This document shows, piece after piece, positions 48,176-60,500 of a DNA stretch of 64,000 bases (position 1 is its first letter; each line of letters begins with the position of its first letter). The stretch spans positions 102,001 to 166,000 of the forward strand of contig BSBK01007038.1 in the NCBI GenBank assembly GCA_027943335.1, given 5' to 3'. This stretch comes from Chamaecyparis obtusa (Eukaryota; Streptophyta; Pinopsida; Cupressales; Cupressaceae). The notes beneath the pieces were generated by a model. The model worked only from the letters and a program-made list of their open reading frames with translations, searched no databases and was not told the DNA's origin. Both the position numbers and the translations under genes were made by a program.

Positions 48176-48748
48176 CTAGACCTCATTTGTATTAGAGATC
48201 CATTTAGCATAGTCAATAACATGGATGAATCTAGCTTTTAGTAGCTTCTCTAACTCAGCTTTGACCAAGAGTGCAACATGTGGATGCATCTTTCTCAATT
48301 TCTTCTTAACAAGTTTGACATTTGGAGCTATAGATAAATGGTGCATTATAAGATTAGGATCCAACCCTGGCATATCTGAATATTTCCATGCAAAATTGAT
48401 CTTCTTTTCTATTAAGAATATTGTAAATTTTTGCTTTTCTTCTTCTGATAAGGATTGTGCTACATGAATCAATTGTGGTTCTTCTATTGTTCCCAAGTTG
48501 ATAGATTTAGTGGGCTCAATTATAACTGGAGATCTATCATGTAAATGACTCAGAAGGACATCAAATATCTCATCCTTAGGTGCCTCAGAGAGGTTTTCAC
48601 CTTTGGATACATCTTTTATTTTTACTTTTGCAGGTTCTGAGACTGCCACAAAGTGGTTTTCACCCTCAGAACTCCTTTTCTTTTTATTCTTATTCTTATT
48701 TTTTTGACTAAGATACTTGATGTCTGACTCCATCATGCTAACGCTCAT
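48176..48748 (-). pseudogene. Element B reverse transcriptase, N-terminal stub only
   Basis: The frame reads FAWKYSDMPGLDPNLIMHHL, then KKLRKMHPHVALLVKAELEK and LLKARFIHVIDYAKWISN, the conserved lead-in of Ty3/gypsy RT. It then stops, and within tens of bases the sequence is integrase zinc finger. The YxDD active site, connection and RNase H, about 2 kb in a complete element, are missing. The join lies near 48165-48190. This makes B defective regardless of its point mutations. Confidence 0.87.
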
Positions 48749-49590
48749 TCACTGATGGAAGTCCTCATAGGCTCAACTGCATTGAGGTAGCAAGCAAGGG
48801 CATAGTTATTTGGAAAGGTATAAATACCTTGGCTCAGATTCGTAGAGGTTTGGTCAAGAAGTTCAGGATGTTGGATAGTCAAAGTGGTGAAAGATTGGGA
48901 AATATTGTTTACGGATATGGATCTATCATCATTGGTCCTAACCTGGCACTTGAGTTCAAAGGTGATATTACAACTTAAAATGTTCAATTCATGAATAGGC
49001 TCAATGTCATTGTGGGAGTCTAGTTCAGCCATTGGTGGATCAGACTCATTAAGTTCATCATTTCACTCTAGACTTACATTGGGTATAGGTGCATATTGGT
49101 GAATAACATCAACATGTTTCTCTGTGATAAGCTCATCTTCTTCTGGAATGTCTCCCCATTCATAGTCATTTGATTCATCATCTATGCCTCTAGGAAATTT
49201 AAGAACATGAGTAAAGTCAGGATGAATACCCCAAGAAGGGTTACCCTTAGATTCTAATTTGAATTCATACTCACGGGAATCTGTCTCAGAATAACTACCA
49301 CCTTCATCCTTATCTATTTGATTGTCTTCAAGACTAGCTGGTTCTTGTGGTGCAACTATCTCTTGCTCTATAGTAGGTTCTTGTATTTCTACTACATTAA
49401 TTCTTTTTATTGGATCATCTTCAGCTTTAAGGAGGTCTTTTATTTCTTTAGGAAAATGCTCATAAGGAATGAGATCTTTAGTGGTGTCTGAATCATCACT
49501 ATCAGATTGTTTTGTTGTTTCTCTCTTTAGTTGATTTGTTTTGGATGGCTCAATATGTTCTAAGACATGTGGGGAGTTCTTGCTAAGATA
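48745..49590 (-). pseudogene. Element B pol linker between G-patch-like segment and RT
   Basis: An acidic, Ser/Glu/Asp-rich stretch readable with few stops (for example YEHFPKEIKDLLKAEDDPIK and WGIHPDFTHVLKFPRG). A 95-codon open part is 48745-49032. Such linkers precede RT in Tat-like elements; no enzymatic motif is visible. Confidence 0.6.
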
Positions 49591-49740
49591 GAAAGGCTTC
49601 TTCTTATATCCTAGACCTATTGTATCCTTGTTTTCTCAGCCATGATGGTCAAGAGGTGATAGAAGACCTTTACCCTATATTCCTAGAGGTCCTTTTCCTT
49701 TATATCCCATTTTTGTGATCAATTTGTCCCCTGGGCCATA
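49591..49740 (-). pseudogene. Element B G-patch-like segment
   Basis: On the minus strand the frame reads ITKMGYKGKGPLGI, a stop, then GKGLLSPLDHHG and later IGLGYKKK. This glycine pattern (MGY-GKG-LG--G-G-----GLGY) matches the G-patch found between protease and RT in some plant gypsy elements. Two stops show that it is decayed. Confidence 0.55.
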
Positions 49741-50010
49741 TGACTTAGAAGGGATCTTCGGTGTTCTAGATTCACATGTTTGAACAACTTGAGATTCAGG
49801 TTCATCTTTGTATGTCCATGCAATCATAGCTTCATCCTCTTCAAACTCCTATTTAGATACTTGTTCTGCAACAAAATTTCATTTATATGCCTCAAGAGGT
49901 TCTTTAGACTCCATTTTAGACTGTTTTAGAGTTTTCCCATAAGACTTAGGCGAGATAGGGAGAGATGTCAATTATAAGATTGGCTCTATAGTATATTCTC
50001 CCATACCATT

Positions 50011-50544
50011 TTATTTGATTTTAACCTCTTTAGCAATGTCTTCCATCTTGGATGTTGAAGCAAGGTCTAGTTGCTTAGTGGAAGATTCTCTATTATTAGG
50101 AACAAGTTTATCAACACTTTCTTTCAATGCATTGCAAGTTGTATATAGATCAGCTGGAATCATCACTTCTACTCCTTCATAAGGGAATTTCAAACATTGA
50201 TGATATGTAGAAGGAATAGCTTTCATTTCATGTATCCAGGGTCTCCCTAGAAGGATGTTATAAGCCAAAGGTAGATCAAGAACTTGACATATAGTATCTC
50301 TGATGATAGGACCTATTCTGATAGGTAAGACAATTGTTCCTTTGGAATATCTTTCTTGCTCATCATATGCTTTGACAGTTATCTTCTTTCTAGGATCAAT
50401 GGCCATTTCTAAAAATCCCAGTTGTGTAATAAAGCTGAAAGAACAAATAATTAGACCAGTGCCTCCATCTATCAACACACGTTTGACATGATGGTTTTGG
50501 ATCAAGACTTCAATATGAAAGGGCTGGTTATGCGGATGACTCAA
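50011..50544 (-). pseudogene. Element B aspartic protease domain
   Basis: The retropepsin-like domain matures the gag-pol polyprotein. Visible are VLIDGGTGLIIC at the active site (DGG-type triplet, as in plant gypsy proteases) and YNILLGRPWIHEMKAIPS near the end of the fold. The frame is open for 177 codons; the region joining it to gag (50545-51039) carries stops and frameshifts, with a 80-codon open piece at 50664-50906 in another frame. Confidence 0.8.
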
Positions 50545-51039
50545 GGAATTATCATCTTCCTTTGAAAAGGAAATATACTATGGAGATGTAAGATGACCAA
50601 CCATAGTCTAGCATCTATCTAAATCAAGGTTATTAGGAACATTAGATCTGAGCAGAGATTTGTCTAGAATGGCTCTATGAGCTGGAGATATCTGAAGCAA
50701 CTCAAACATGGAGATTTTTCCATTTGTATGTTGGAGTTGTTGGACAATACTATATGATGTAGGCCTTGTGTCTTTAGGATTTGAAGATTTAGATGTAGCC
50801 TTCTATTTAGAAGCATATGAAAGATTGAAAGGCACCTTAGGGACATTTGATGAATCAGAAGTTTGTCCTTGTAGATGTGCTTGAGCTTTTGATCGAGTAA
50901 CTGCATTAGCTGATTGATTTTCTCTATCTTTTATTATAATTGTGATGACATTCCAATGCTCAAATAGACATGGTTCAGCCATATTGATGACAACATTGTT
51001 TCCAGAGTAGGCATAATTGACTTTAGCACCTATATTAGG

Positions 51040-51528
51040 CTAGGAAGAAGAATCTTCTTTACCATGTTTCAAAAATGGTTCTGTGAATGTTTTACGACCA
51101 TTATTTCTCTTATGATAGTCAATCATGATTTCTCCATTATCAATTTTGTCTTGTATGATGTGTTTCAAGCAAACATAGTTATTAGTTTTATGACCCTTAT
51201 TACGATGGAAGTCATAGAAATCATTCTCTCTCCACCATTTCGGTTTAGGTTCAGGATCAAAGACTTTTATCTCAGGCAAGTAGATGATTTTGTTTTCCAA
51301 TAGAGTTTTCATGTTAGATTCCAAGGATTCTCCATGAGGGGTGAATTTGTGGTTAGGATCTGTAGCCCAAGGTCTATAATCAAATGAATTTTTGTTAGAT
51401 TCAGATGTTCTAGCTTTAGAAGCTTTGATGGCTTGGGTGCCAATAGTGAGATTGAAAGCGGGTACCTTGGATGGGACACATATAGTATCAACAATGCCAT
51501 CTATGATGACACCCTTATTCTTGTTCAA
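51040..51528 (-). pseudogene. Element B gag C-terminal, zinc-knuckle-like part
   Basis: The frame includes YRPWATDPNHKFTPHG and KPKWWRENDFYDFHRNKGHK followed by an IIQDKIDNGEI stretch. The motif is the same type as in element C (FYDFHRNKGHKTNNYVC against YYDYHCIKGHDIKKC), which links the two elements' nucleocapsid regions. The first Cys is lost in both. Confidence 0.7.
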
Positions 51529-51576
51529 ATTTTTGTTCTTGTCCTTAAAACTAGATCCAGATTCATACTTGTCCTT

Positions 51577-52463
51577 TTAAAGTGTGATATCTCCTTTTTT
51601 CACAAGCACTTTCTCAATTTTGATCGCATTATCTACCATCTTATTAAAGGATGTATGATTTTGCATTTGTAAAGGGTAGTTGATTTTTGGAACAAGATTT
51701 TTGATGAAGATTTCTAGCTTCTCAGTTTCTGGAATGGGTCTAGCATATAGAGAAAATTTCTTCCTCCATCTCTTGAGAAATGTCAAGAATGGTTCTCCTA
51801 GATATTGTTTCAGATTGTAGATGTCGATCATGGTGACCGAATGTTGAATGTTGTAGGAGTATTGTTGATAGAACAGTTTGATTAACTCCTCAAAAGTTTT
51901 TATAGTAGGAGGCATTCTAGAGAACCAATGAATGGTTGCTCCTCCCAGAGATTGAGGGAAAAGATGCATTAAGTAGGTTGGTTCATGCATGAACTCCATA
52001 GATTGAGTATAGAATTCCTTGACATGATCTTGAGGGTCAGAGTTTCCATCATATTTATCATATTTAGGCATCTCCACTCTTTTAGGGAATGGTGGCATGT
52101 ACAAGTCTTTATCAAATGGAAAAGGGCATAGGGCCTCCATGGAGAACTCCTTAGGTTCCTTTTCTTTCTCTAGTTTTTTAAGTTTGACTTGCATGGCATG
52201 CATCTATTTCATCATAACTGTGATAGGGGTTCTTCCTTGTGCGTAATGATATTTTCAACATTAAAGTTTGCAGGAAGTTTAGCTCCTTGATGAGCTAACT
52301 CTAGAAAGTATGCCTCTCTATCTTCTTTCAAGAAATGCCTCATCATTTTTTTGAAGTCATCATTGTTTTGATATCGAGCAATTTCAGAAGGTGTAGGTTC
52401 TTGATCCGCACCATGTTGAGAATGGGGTCCTTGAGACCCATGTTGTGTCCCTCTGTGGGACAT
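51577..52463 (-). pseudogene. Element B gag (Retrotrans_gag domain)
   Basis: Two adjoining open frames (52212-52463 and 51577-52203) separated by a stop. The N-terminal part starts MSHRGTQHGSQGPHSQHG; the second has MPKYDKYDGNSDPQDHVKEF, then HLFPQSLGGATIHWFSRMP and FEELIKLFYQQYSYN. This is the canonical capsid-like domain of Ty3/gypsy gag (GxxDPxxH...L...G.A..W). It would assemble the virus-like particle around element RNA. ATG codons at 52463 and 52203 both exist; I take 52463 as the likely start because it lies first after the leader. Confidence 0.85.
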
Positions 52464-54946
52464 GTTAGGATTTTTAGGACTCCCTAAAATAGACTAAGGT
52501 GGAGTTTGTTGATTACCTCCGTGAGTTGATGGATGGGGTATGTAACCAGTTTTCAATCAAAAATTGCCAAGATTGTCATCTTCGTAATGACCAGAATTGT
52601 AGAGTTTCTCAAGAGTTGGACCCTTGTGAGTAGTCAAAGGTATAGTGTTGAGTGCTTCTCTAGATTTCTTGTGTGAGGAAGCTCTAGTTTCCACCATTAA
52701 CCTTGAGTGAAGCAAAAAAGCAAGATGAAGACAACTGAAGAAAGATCTAATTCAAGAAGATCGAATGACACAACCTTGTCAAGATTGAATTGATTAAAGA
52801 ATAGATCAGACATAAATGAAGGATACTATGCCACAATAGTGTGGGTAGACATCTAGCAAATGGTGGACACAAGCTCACAACACTTAGCCATTTAGTAAGA
52901 AGACTGAATTTGAAGATAATTTTGACACAAGATGAAAAAGACTCAAATCGATAAATTAGAAGGCTAAATCAAACTCAAGAGACCACCTTAGAAAAATGAA
53001 TGGATTCGTTATAGGTTCTTCTCTGTTTCTGACACAATGACTTGTTTGATAGATTCCAAAATTTGTTTCTCAACTCTAGACATCCAGTTTCAAGTAGTGT
53101 ACAAGAGGAAAATAGACATATGGACCCCAGAAAAAAATTAGATCTGATAGAAAGTTGACCAACTGATAGGAATAAGCTTGTTGTTTTGAAAATTTGGGGA
53201 TAGGCTCGCATGAGAAAATGCTGACCCACACAAGGAAGTACTAGGCTGCACGTGAGAATATGTTGTCTCGCATGAGGAAATGCTCAGAAAACTAAAATCT
53301 CACACGCTAAAAGAACAAACTTTGACAGTGTAGGCACAAATTTTGAGATACAGTGATGGCTGTTCTCTGACAGAATATTCAGTTCTCACACCAGAAAAGG
53401 ATTTTTTCTTAGATTTTTCAATTTTTCAATTTTTCAGTATCAGATTGTTATGAAAATTTTCTCTGTCCAGTTTTGAAGATCTGTGTAATATTTCATCTCA
53501 AGTAACCAAGAAGATATCAAGCACACAAAACAACAAGCAAGGGAAGCAAGAAATTGTCTGAAAATAATGAACAAGGGCAAAAGAAACCTTGCACATGAAC
53601 AAGAAATAGTGACTTATTCTGCTAATCCCTAGAAATACTACTTGTGTATGTTCCAAAAAAAATTTCAATAACACATATATTCCTAGAAAATGAAAAATTT
53701 GGCCTCACTAGGGTTTGTAGTAATGGTCTGACTCTGTAATTTTTGTGATCTCAAGAGGGCAAACTCTAATCCAGGTGTACTAGGGTTTTGACACAGTCTG
53801 AGAAATTAATCAATCAAGAGCTGCTAGGGAGATCTGACAGTCCAATAAGAGACCACACCTATGAAGATTTCTTCCACAAGGACATTTATATAGTAGTTGT
53901 TGCTACCACGGTGAAAATGGCTATTATCGCTTAAGGTTCCATCCACATGGTTGACCCAATTAAGGGAATGTTGACTATGATTAACCCTCTCTAAAGGTGA
54001 CTCACAAAAGATACCACATGGGGACTAGTTCCAGATTCAAGGATCTGAGTTTTTGATACTCCCCAAAAAGGGAGTAGAGCATAGTCCTCTAGCCTTTTCA
54101 CTTTTAACCAAAACAAAGAAAATAGATTAATTCAACACACTAAGACTGAAATTATCTTACAAAGATCTATGTTTTCAACCGCTTATGATCTATCAACCTC
54201 TCTGGAGAGAGAATGTATCAATCAAAATTTGAAGACTCACAAATCTAGTAGAACGCAAGACAATCTTAGTTCCTTCCCTACCTACAAGGGGATCCTACTT
54301 CAAGAAGAGCTTCACATGCGTGAACAAGTGAAAGAAGCCCACTCTCTCGAGATCATCCACAAATAGTGTTCATAGGGCCTATTTACTATGTGTAACAGAT
54401 ATGCAAAAAGAAAATCTATGTTCATTTTATAGCCCAAAATGAAGTCTATGATATGAAAGCAAGAAAATTCACACAAGCTTGACACATGAGAGTTCATTTT
54501 AGTCCAAATTGAAATATTATCAGATTGAGAAGAATACCTTAGTTCCAATGCTCTACAATCCAAAATTTAGCACACATCCAAAAAATCTATAATTCGGTAT
54601 TACACTGCCTCCAAAAGTACAAAATCAAGACAAATCAACAGCAAATAGTAAGCATTAGAAATTAATAATTTGAAAGTACAAATCTACAGATTTTGTGTCT
54701 CTAGATGCAAAATCTCATGCGAGTGGAGATGTAGTCTCGCGCGAGGAAGGATACGGTCTCGCGTGACGAAGGATGCAGTCCCACATGAGGAAGTGCTAAA
54801 ACTAGCAAAACTTTGCATGATGCGATAAAAAATCTTATGCGAGAATCTATATAGGGATGTATGCAAGTACGGACAGAAAATTAAAAATCATAGTTTTGAT
54901 AGAAAAAGATAGAAAATTGATAGAATAGAAGGGAAACCCATTTCAA
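52464..54946 (-). other. Element B 5' leader
   Basis: About 2.5 kb between primer site and gag without a believable gene. It holds tctcgc/gcgag-rich repeats at 53207-53290 and 54713-54845. The rest is AT-rich. Confidence 0.65.
54713..54845. repeat. CpG-containing short tandem repeats in the element B leader
   Basis: Units of about 22 bp with the pattern gtctcgcgcgaggaaggat recur three to four times with substitutions; the core tcgcgcga is self-complementary. Related tctcgcatgaggaaatgct copies lie at 53207-53290. Confidence 0.75.
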
Positions 54947-54965
54947 GGCCCCACATTGGGCACCA
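54947..54965 (-). other. Element B primer-binding site (tRNA-Lys type)
   Basis: On the minus strand TGGTGCCCAATGTGGGGCC follows the LTR end by six bases. It resembles the complement of a plant tRNA-Lys 3' end (TGGCGCCCACCGTGGGGC) with three changes. Confidence 0.78.
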
Positions 54966-54971
54966 AAGATC

Positions 54972-56251
54972 TGTGTGTGAATTTTGTACCTAGCTGTAGA
55001 CACAACACTTCAATAAAACATTAGAGGTTAGCAGAAATCAAAATCTGACAAATAATTGAAACTAAGCTAACCAGGTGATTTACTGCCTTCTAGTAGGTGC
55101 AAGTATGATGTTCTCATATTGGAATCGAGATCAGTGACAATGCAACACCTAAACGAAGGATTTGGATGCAAAATATGAAAGACTATATGAATGTAGATTA
55201 TTCTATATTTTTTTATTTTCTATGCAATAATATGAAAAATATATGAATCTAAGCTAAATGAATGAAATTGAGATTGAAAATGATATGCAGATTTATCTAA
55301 GAATGTTATGAATGAATATGAATGCAAAGCTATGATATAAAAACTATGAATGCAAAAACTATGAATTATGAATTGATCTCACAAAGTTGCCTATCGCAAA
55401 AGCTTGATTCTTCATATGTAATTTCACCAGAGTAATTGTGCAAATTCGAGAGATGTTAATGTGAAGAGCTAAGCCTTGATTTTATAGAAATCTAGGGCTT
55501 TGAGGATGCAGGAGAAAAATCATAAATCACTCTTTATAAATTTAGGTTGATTTTCGATTTATCAAGAAATCAGGGATAATTAACTCACAAAAATCATTCA
55601 AAAGAAGTGTTTAACTCAAAATAGAGTTTAGATCAAATTTCAACTCATCATCAGATGTTGAGTTTTAATTTTAAAATTGATTGTTAATTTCTAGTTGCCT
55701 GCTTTTCTGATTGTGCATGATTTAATTATAAATTAATTTAGAAATAAGGTGATTTATTCTCAACTTAACTAATTTTTGAATTAAAACAATTGATTTATGG
55801 GTTAATCAATTATTAAATCAAACTTTATTCAAAAACTATATTATTAAATATTGACAACTTACATGAATTAATTAAATAAGAATTTAATCAATTAGTAATG
55901 AGATTTTAGATTTATTGTCAAAATTAAATAATACAATTTAGGAATAATTTAATTAAATTTAATTAAATAATTAAGTGGCAGTATTAAATCTAATTAATTA
56001 AATATTTAGAATATTCAATTAATCAAACTTTAGGATAAATAGAATTTATCGCCAAATAATAATTAAATTAAAAATATTTAGGATAAATAGGAATATTGTT
56101 AGGAATATTCCCCGATGTAGAATTTAGAATAAAATCAATTAGGATTCGATAATGTGTAGATGTGCCTTAGGTTAGGACTTTGATGTCGATTTCGTTCGAT
56201 TTGAAGATGTAGGAGGTTAATGAACCTATAGCCCATTTTTGGGGTATTACA
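54972..56251 (-). repeat. Element B 5' LTR (1280 bp)
   Basis: It pairs with 43459-44723; ends TGTGTGTGAATTTTG and GGGGTATTACA, followed by the aatct duplication. Confidence 0.93.
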
Positions 56252-56256
56252 AATCT

Positions 56257-57330
56257 GTTGCGGGATGGGCTCACTGTCACTTAGGAAGTCAAGCCTCTTA
56301 CGTGTCTCTTCTATAGGAATAGAATGGGGTGGTTGGAGATCTAAGATAGGGTCATGAATAGGCTCTAAAAAATCATTTAGGTTAGGCCCCTGTTGGCTAG
56401 GATTCCAAACTGAAGGAGAAAACCTAAAGCTTGGAATTTCAATAGAAGTGCTTGTGGACATACCAGGCAAGAAATTTGGGATTTGAACCTTGTGAGTCTC
56501 CTATCTGGTCTACAAAGCCTCTAGGTCCTCTTCAGTAGAATGAGGCATATCTTCCTGGATCTCCTCCTTAAGAAGAGTTGGCATCTTGAAACCTGGATAC
56601 ATGGTCCATGAGGGTCTCCAAGACTGCATTAAGTTTTCATTACCCTCTAGTGTCTCTGGTGACCTTTCTTGCATTGGGAAAGCAATGAATTATTGATCTC
56701 CTTTCCTTGGTGCTTGTGCCAACAAATCCTTAATCAACTAATCCTTTTCTGCAATTTGTTTAGCAAGTGTTTCCTGTGCATGATCATGAAATTCATCATT
56801 TTCTGCCAACTCTTTTCGGAGATCCTCCTCATTTTTTGTAGCTATCAAATAGATGGCCCTTATTAATTAATTATACTCTTCAATATTTTCCTTATGGATC
56901 TTCTCTTACATTGCCATTTGGCTCTCTAGCTTCCTTGAAAACTCATCTTTCTGACCCATTACTTCCATATACTGCCTTGAGAGCTCCTCTTTCTGAGCCC
57001 TCATCTCCACATAGTCTTTCATGAAAGAGCTCATTTCTTCTTGAAAGTTTGCCAACCAATCATTGGAGTTTTTATCTAAAGTGGGGTAGGACTAATTCTG
57101 AGGATTTTAATGGTGGCCCTCATAGGGTGGTTCATAGGAATGCTTCTAGGATGCTTGATGCTGGGTGGGAGGGTATGGTAGTGCATGCTGGAAATTTTCT
57201 TTTTGTGGGCCATTTTGGCTATATACTACTATTTGGCCAGCTTGGTATTGCATGAATGATGACACATGGGTAGATTTCTCATGATATGGGGGTGATAGGG
57301 AGAATATGCACTATGAGTTGACATGCTTAC
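56257..57330 (-). pseudogene. Family A internal protein, A1 copy, N-terminal half
   Basis: Matches A2 from 29280 to about 30340 in order: the Tyr/Pro/His-rich start near 57330, the Glu/Lys-rich coiled-coil part (about 56700-57040) and STSIEIPSFRFSPSVWNPSQ (56390-56460). The frame is broken by stops in the first part; the piece next to element B is open. The other half of the protein is at 42527-43453. Confidence 0.62.
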
Positions 57331-57530
57331 TCATCAAATAAGCTAGTAAAAAGGATATTTTCTGAAACTTACCATCACTTGGACTTATTTTGTGGAACTT
57401 ACCAGCACTTGGACTGCTTAAACCAGTAGATTTTTCTCAGAGTCACCATGGTGTTTGGAACTAACTACCTCTAAAGGTTGATTGCACTGATAATCACACC
57501 AAAAACTCAATGAATGATAAGAATCATTAC

Positions 57531-57552
57531 TATCCCACCAGGCCTACCAAAA
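57531..57552 (-). other. Element A1 primer-binding site (degraded)
   Basis: On the minus strand TGGTAGGCCTGGTGGGATAG follows the LTR end by a few bases, parallel to the A2 site at 29083. Confidence 0.6.
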
Positions 57553-57554
57553 AC

Positions 57555-60500
57555 TATTGTCACTAGGGATTGCACCCGAGTATGGCTAAGTGTAGAACCT
57601 AGCAATCCCATGAAACATGGGACTACCCTTAGGTTGTGGGTAACCTATCCGAGAGTAGACCTCTGAATTAGGGGCCAGCTTCCCCTTGAATCACTTGAAA
57701 CTTAATTGAACTTTGAAGGAAAAGGGAGAGAGAGTGCATGAAATTGAAACTAAAACAAGGCGATTCACCAAATTGAATAGATACACAAACTGAAAAGCAC
57801 TCACAATGGAATCCAAACATAACCTGAGCATCACAACTTCTCCCTAACTCTAATTTTTTCCTTAGAAATAAGGTGTTGGCTGAAAATGAGGAGGGAAAAT
57901 GAATTCCACAACCCTAAAAAGTTTCAAATACACACAGATTAATACTTTAGGAAATAAAAGTGCTTATGAGCATCTAAATGAACAAAATATCAAGTAAAGG
58001 ACTAACTTTCATCACAATACATGATATAAAACCCACCAAAACAACTCACAAAATTGTAGGAATAAGAAGGATGATTGCCATGTCTTGAATTGAAAGGAGC
58101 CAAAATACAGCTTGCTTCTCCAGAGATACAAGCATTCACCTCCAAGAAAGAGAGAATGAAGAACTTCCCTCAATCACATAGGTGAGAGGTATATAAAATG
58201 AGGCAAAGAGAATCAGCATTGAAGCACCCTCAACCTCCTAAAAGTAAAAAAATTCCTCAAAATAGGCCCATGAGGCTGCCTCATAAACTCGGATGCCAGA
58301 TTCCTAATTTTATAGGGGGTCGTGGAAAAATAGAATCCTAGAATAGGTGGTCAAAAGGAGACCACTCTGACCCCTCCAAGTCATGCACTAACAGTATTCT
58401 GACGAATGGTTTATAGAATACCATCGTCAAAATTTACAACAAGAAATTTCCAATGACTTTTACATTTGAAATCTTACCCCTATGCCAATAATTAAACATG
58501 GATTTAGACCTTTTATTTCCTAAGTCAATAAATGACTCTCAACCCAATCAAGGGGAAAGCACATTTAATAACCCATTATTTAAATAAAACACATGCTTTA
58601 GAAAATACTTAGCACAAAAGGAATAATTAATAAATTCTTGACCCTAAAAAAGGGGAGAACATATTAATTGATTGTCTAGACCCAAAACCCTCATCGAGGA
58701 TGAGGAAAGTCTACTAGTGGTAGACACTTCATCTTCTAGCACTCCTACATTCCATCCTTGAGTTTGGCTTTAGAAACAGCCAGCCTTTTCTATCGCAACA
58801 TCACATTGTCAAGGTTGGTATTACATTTGGCACTCCATTTTGTGTTAACCCTTCCTCTGAATTTTCGAGGGCACGGTGATGTATTCTCTATTGTGAAATC
58901 TAAGGCACCATTTGTACTATTTAAATTTATGAGGGCCCGAGATCTTGAAATAAGGTATCTTCATGTTGCTTGATTCATTGCTTGATGTTGATTCTTTGTA
59001 TTTGATAAGGGCACTCTGATGTGTATTTTGTATTTCAAAGGCATTGTATTGTATGCATGAATCTCTGCATATTGAAGCATTATTTTACTAGTTTATCCTT
59101 TTGTACATTCAACTCCATTATCTTTGATGCTATGTCACTTCATACATAGCCCTAGGGCACCACATTTAATACTTACTGGCATTTGTAGTTTCGAATGCTT
59201 GGCACACTTATTGTATTATGTTTAATGAGGGAACTGTGATCCATTGCTTTCGACTCACGGATTGCTATGTATGAGACTAGGGCATGAGCTTGCTACATCT
59301 TCTTCATACACAACCCATGGGCTAGGGCATTGTGAGCCACTGTGTTGTATGCTCTTTGGAATGGCTTGGATTTGCATAGACCATGAGATATGGCTTGCTA
59401 CCGTACCCATTGATGTACTGTGAGCAAGCGAGAGCATCAATACTTGTTTGTATCTCTCAGAAACATTTTGATCTTTGTTCATTGTTGTTGTGATACGAAC
59501 TCAAGGGCATCATGTTTTTTCTATTTATAAAACATTGATTGCATTTGTCAAACAGATATCTCGTGATCTTCATGCTGGATGCCATGTCTTGTTATTTCAC
59601 TACTTTGGGTAGCATAGTTTGATTGTGTGTCAACCATGCCCTCTTGAATATGTTGTATATTCCATTTGGTGGTATTGGGTTGTTGACTTACGCCACTTGT
59701 ATAGGCCACAAGCTATGGATGCTAGCATTACATGTGAGCCTTGGGCTCTTCTCTTTTGACTGGTTCTTCAATACACGGTCATTGTTCTTATCCCGTGAGG
59801 TAATAGGCATTGATGCTTACTGTTAACTCCACACATTAACTATTGCTCTCAGCTTGTGCATTTATTTAAAATATGGCATCCACTGTATACCAGAGTCACA
59901 TGCATGTTTAATCTCTATTATACTATCACTTTGATATGCATCTTATTTATTTTGTATCCTCCTTGAAACATTTTGATCTTTGTTTGCTTTTTTGTGATAC
60001 TTGGATGCATCAAGCTTTTGATATGGCACATGTCTCAAGTTCCTAATGTATTTGAGCCCTACTTTGATCTCCATCATATATTACTAGTTCTCTATTTTGG
60101 GATGTCTAATTGATCATTGATTTAGCTTCATTGTGATGTATTGATTCTCCATACACAACACTTTGTTTCTATGTGGCTTCGATTTGTGGGCTTAGACATC
60201 ATTGTATTGCAGACTTAATCATTGTTTGGATTACTATGCTATGATATGCCCTATCTTTGGTATCATGCTTTGATTGATCCCTTGATGTATGATTTTATGA
60301 TTCCATTATTATGGTGCCATTATTTATTTTACCTTTCATGTTGATGATTTAATGTACTCTGCAAGCCCTCTTTTTGCCAGTGCTTGACCATGTTTCATTA
60401 TGGTTCAAAGCACTCCCCATGTCATAGCATTTAAATTTGAATGCAGATTTGAAATGGCCGTATGCTATAATGTACCTTTCCTTAGTATGCAAATCTATAC

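Larger units (their letters stand above)
43459..56251 (-). mobile_element. Element B: Tat-like Ty3/gypsy retrotransposon, RT-deleted (12.8 kb)
   Basis: It is bounded by LTRs 43459-44723 and 54972-56251 with TGTGTG...TTACA plus-strand ends and a perfect aatct duplication. On the minus strand the order is primer site, leader, gag, zinc-knuckle-like segment, protease, G-patch-like segment, RT N-terminal edge and integrase, then a 2.3 kb non-coding region and polypurine tract. Protease-RT-integrase order and the gag type place it in Ty3/gypsy, near the Tat lineage. The catalytic RT and RNase H are absent, so it cannot copy itself. Confidence 0.92.
42128..57554 (-). mobile_element. Element A1 internal region (interrupted by element B)
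   Basis: A1 spans the whole window frame: left LTR (upstream of 1 to 2901, 41585-42127), this internal region, and right LTR 57555-61436. Without element B the internal region is about 2.6 kb, as in A2. The element reads on the minus strand, with the primer site beside the right LTR. Its right target duplication would be gtaac (61437-61441); the left copy is off the window. Confidence 0.88.
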
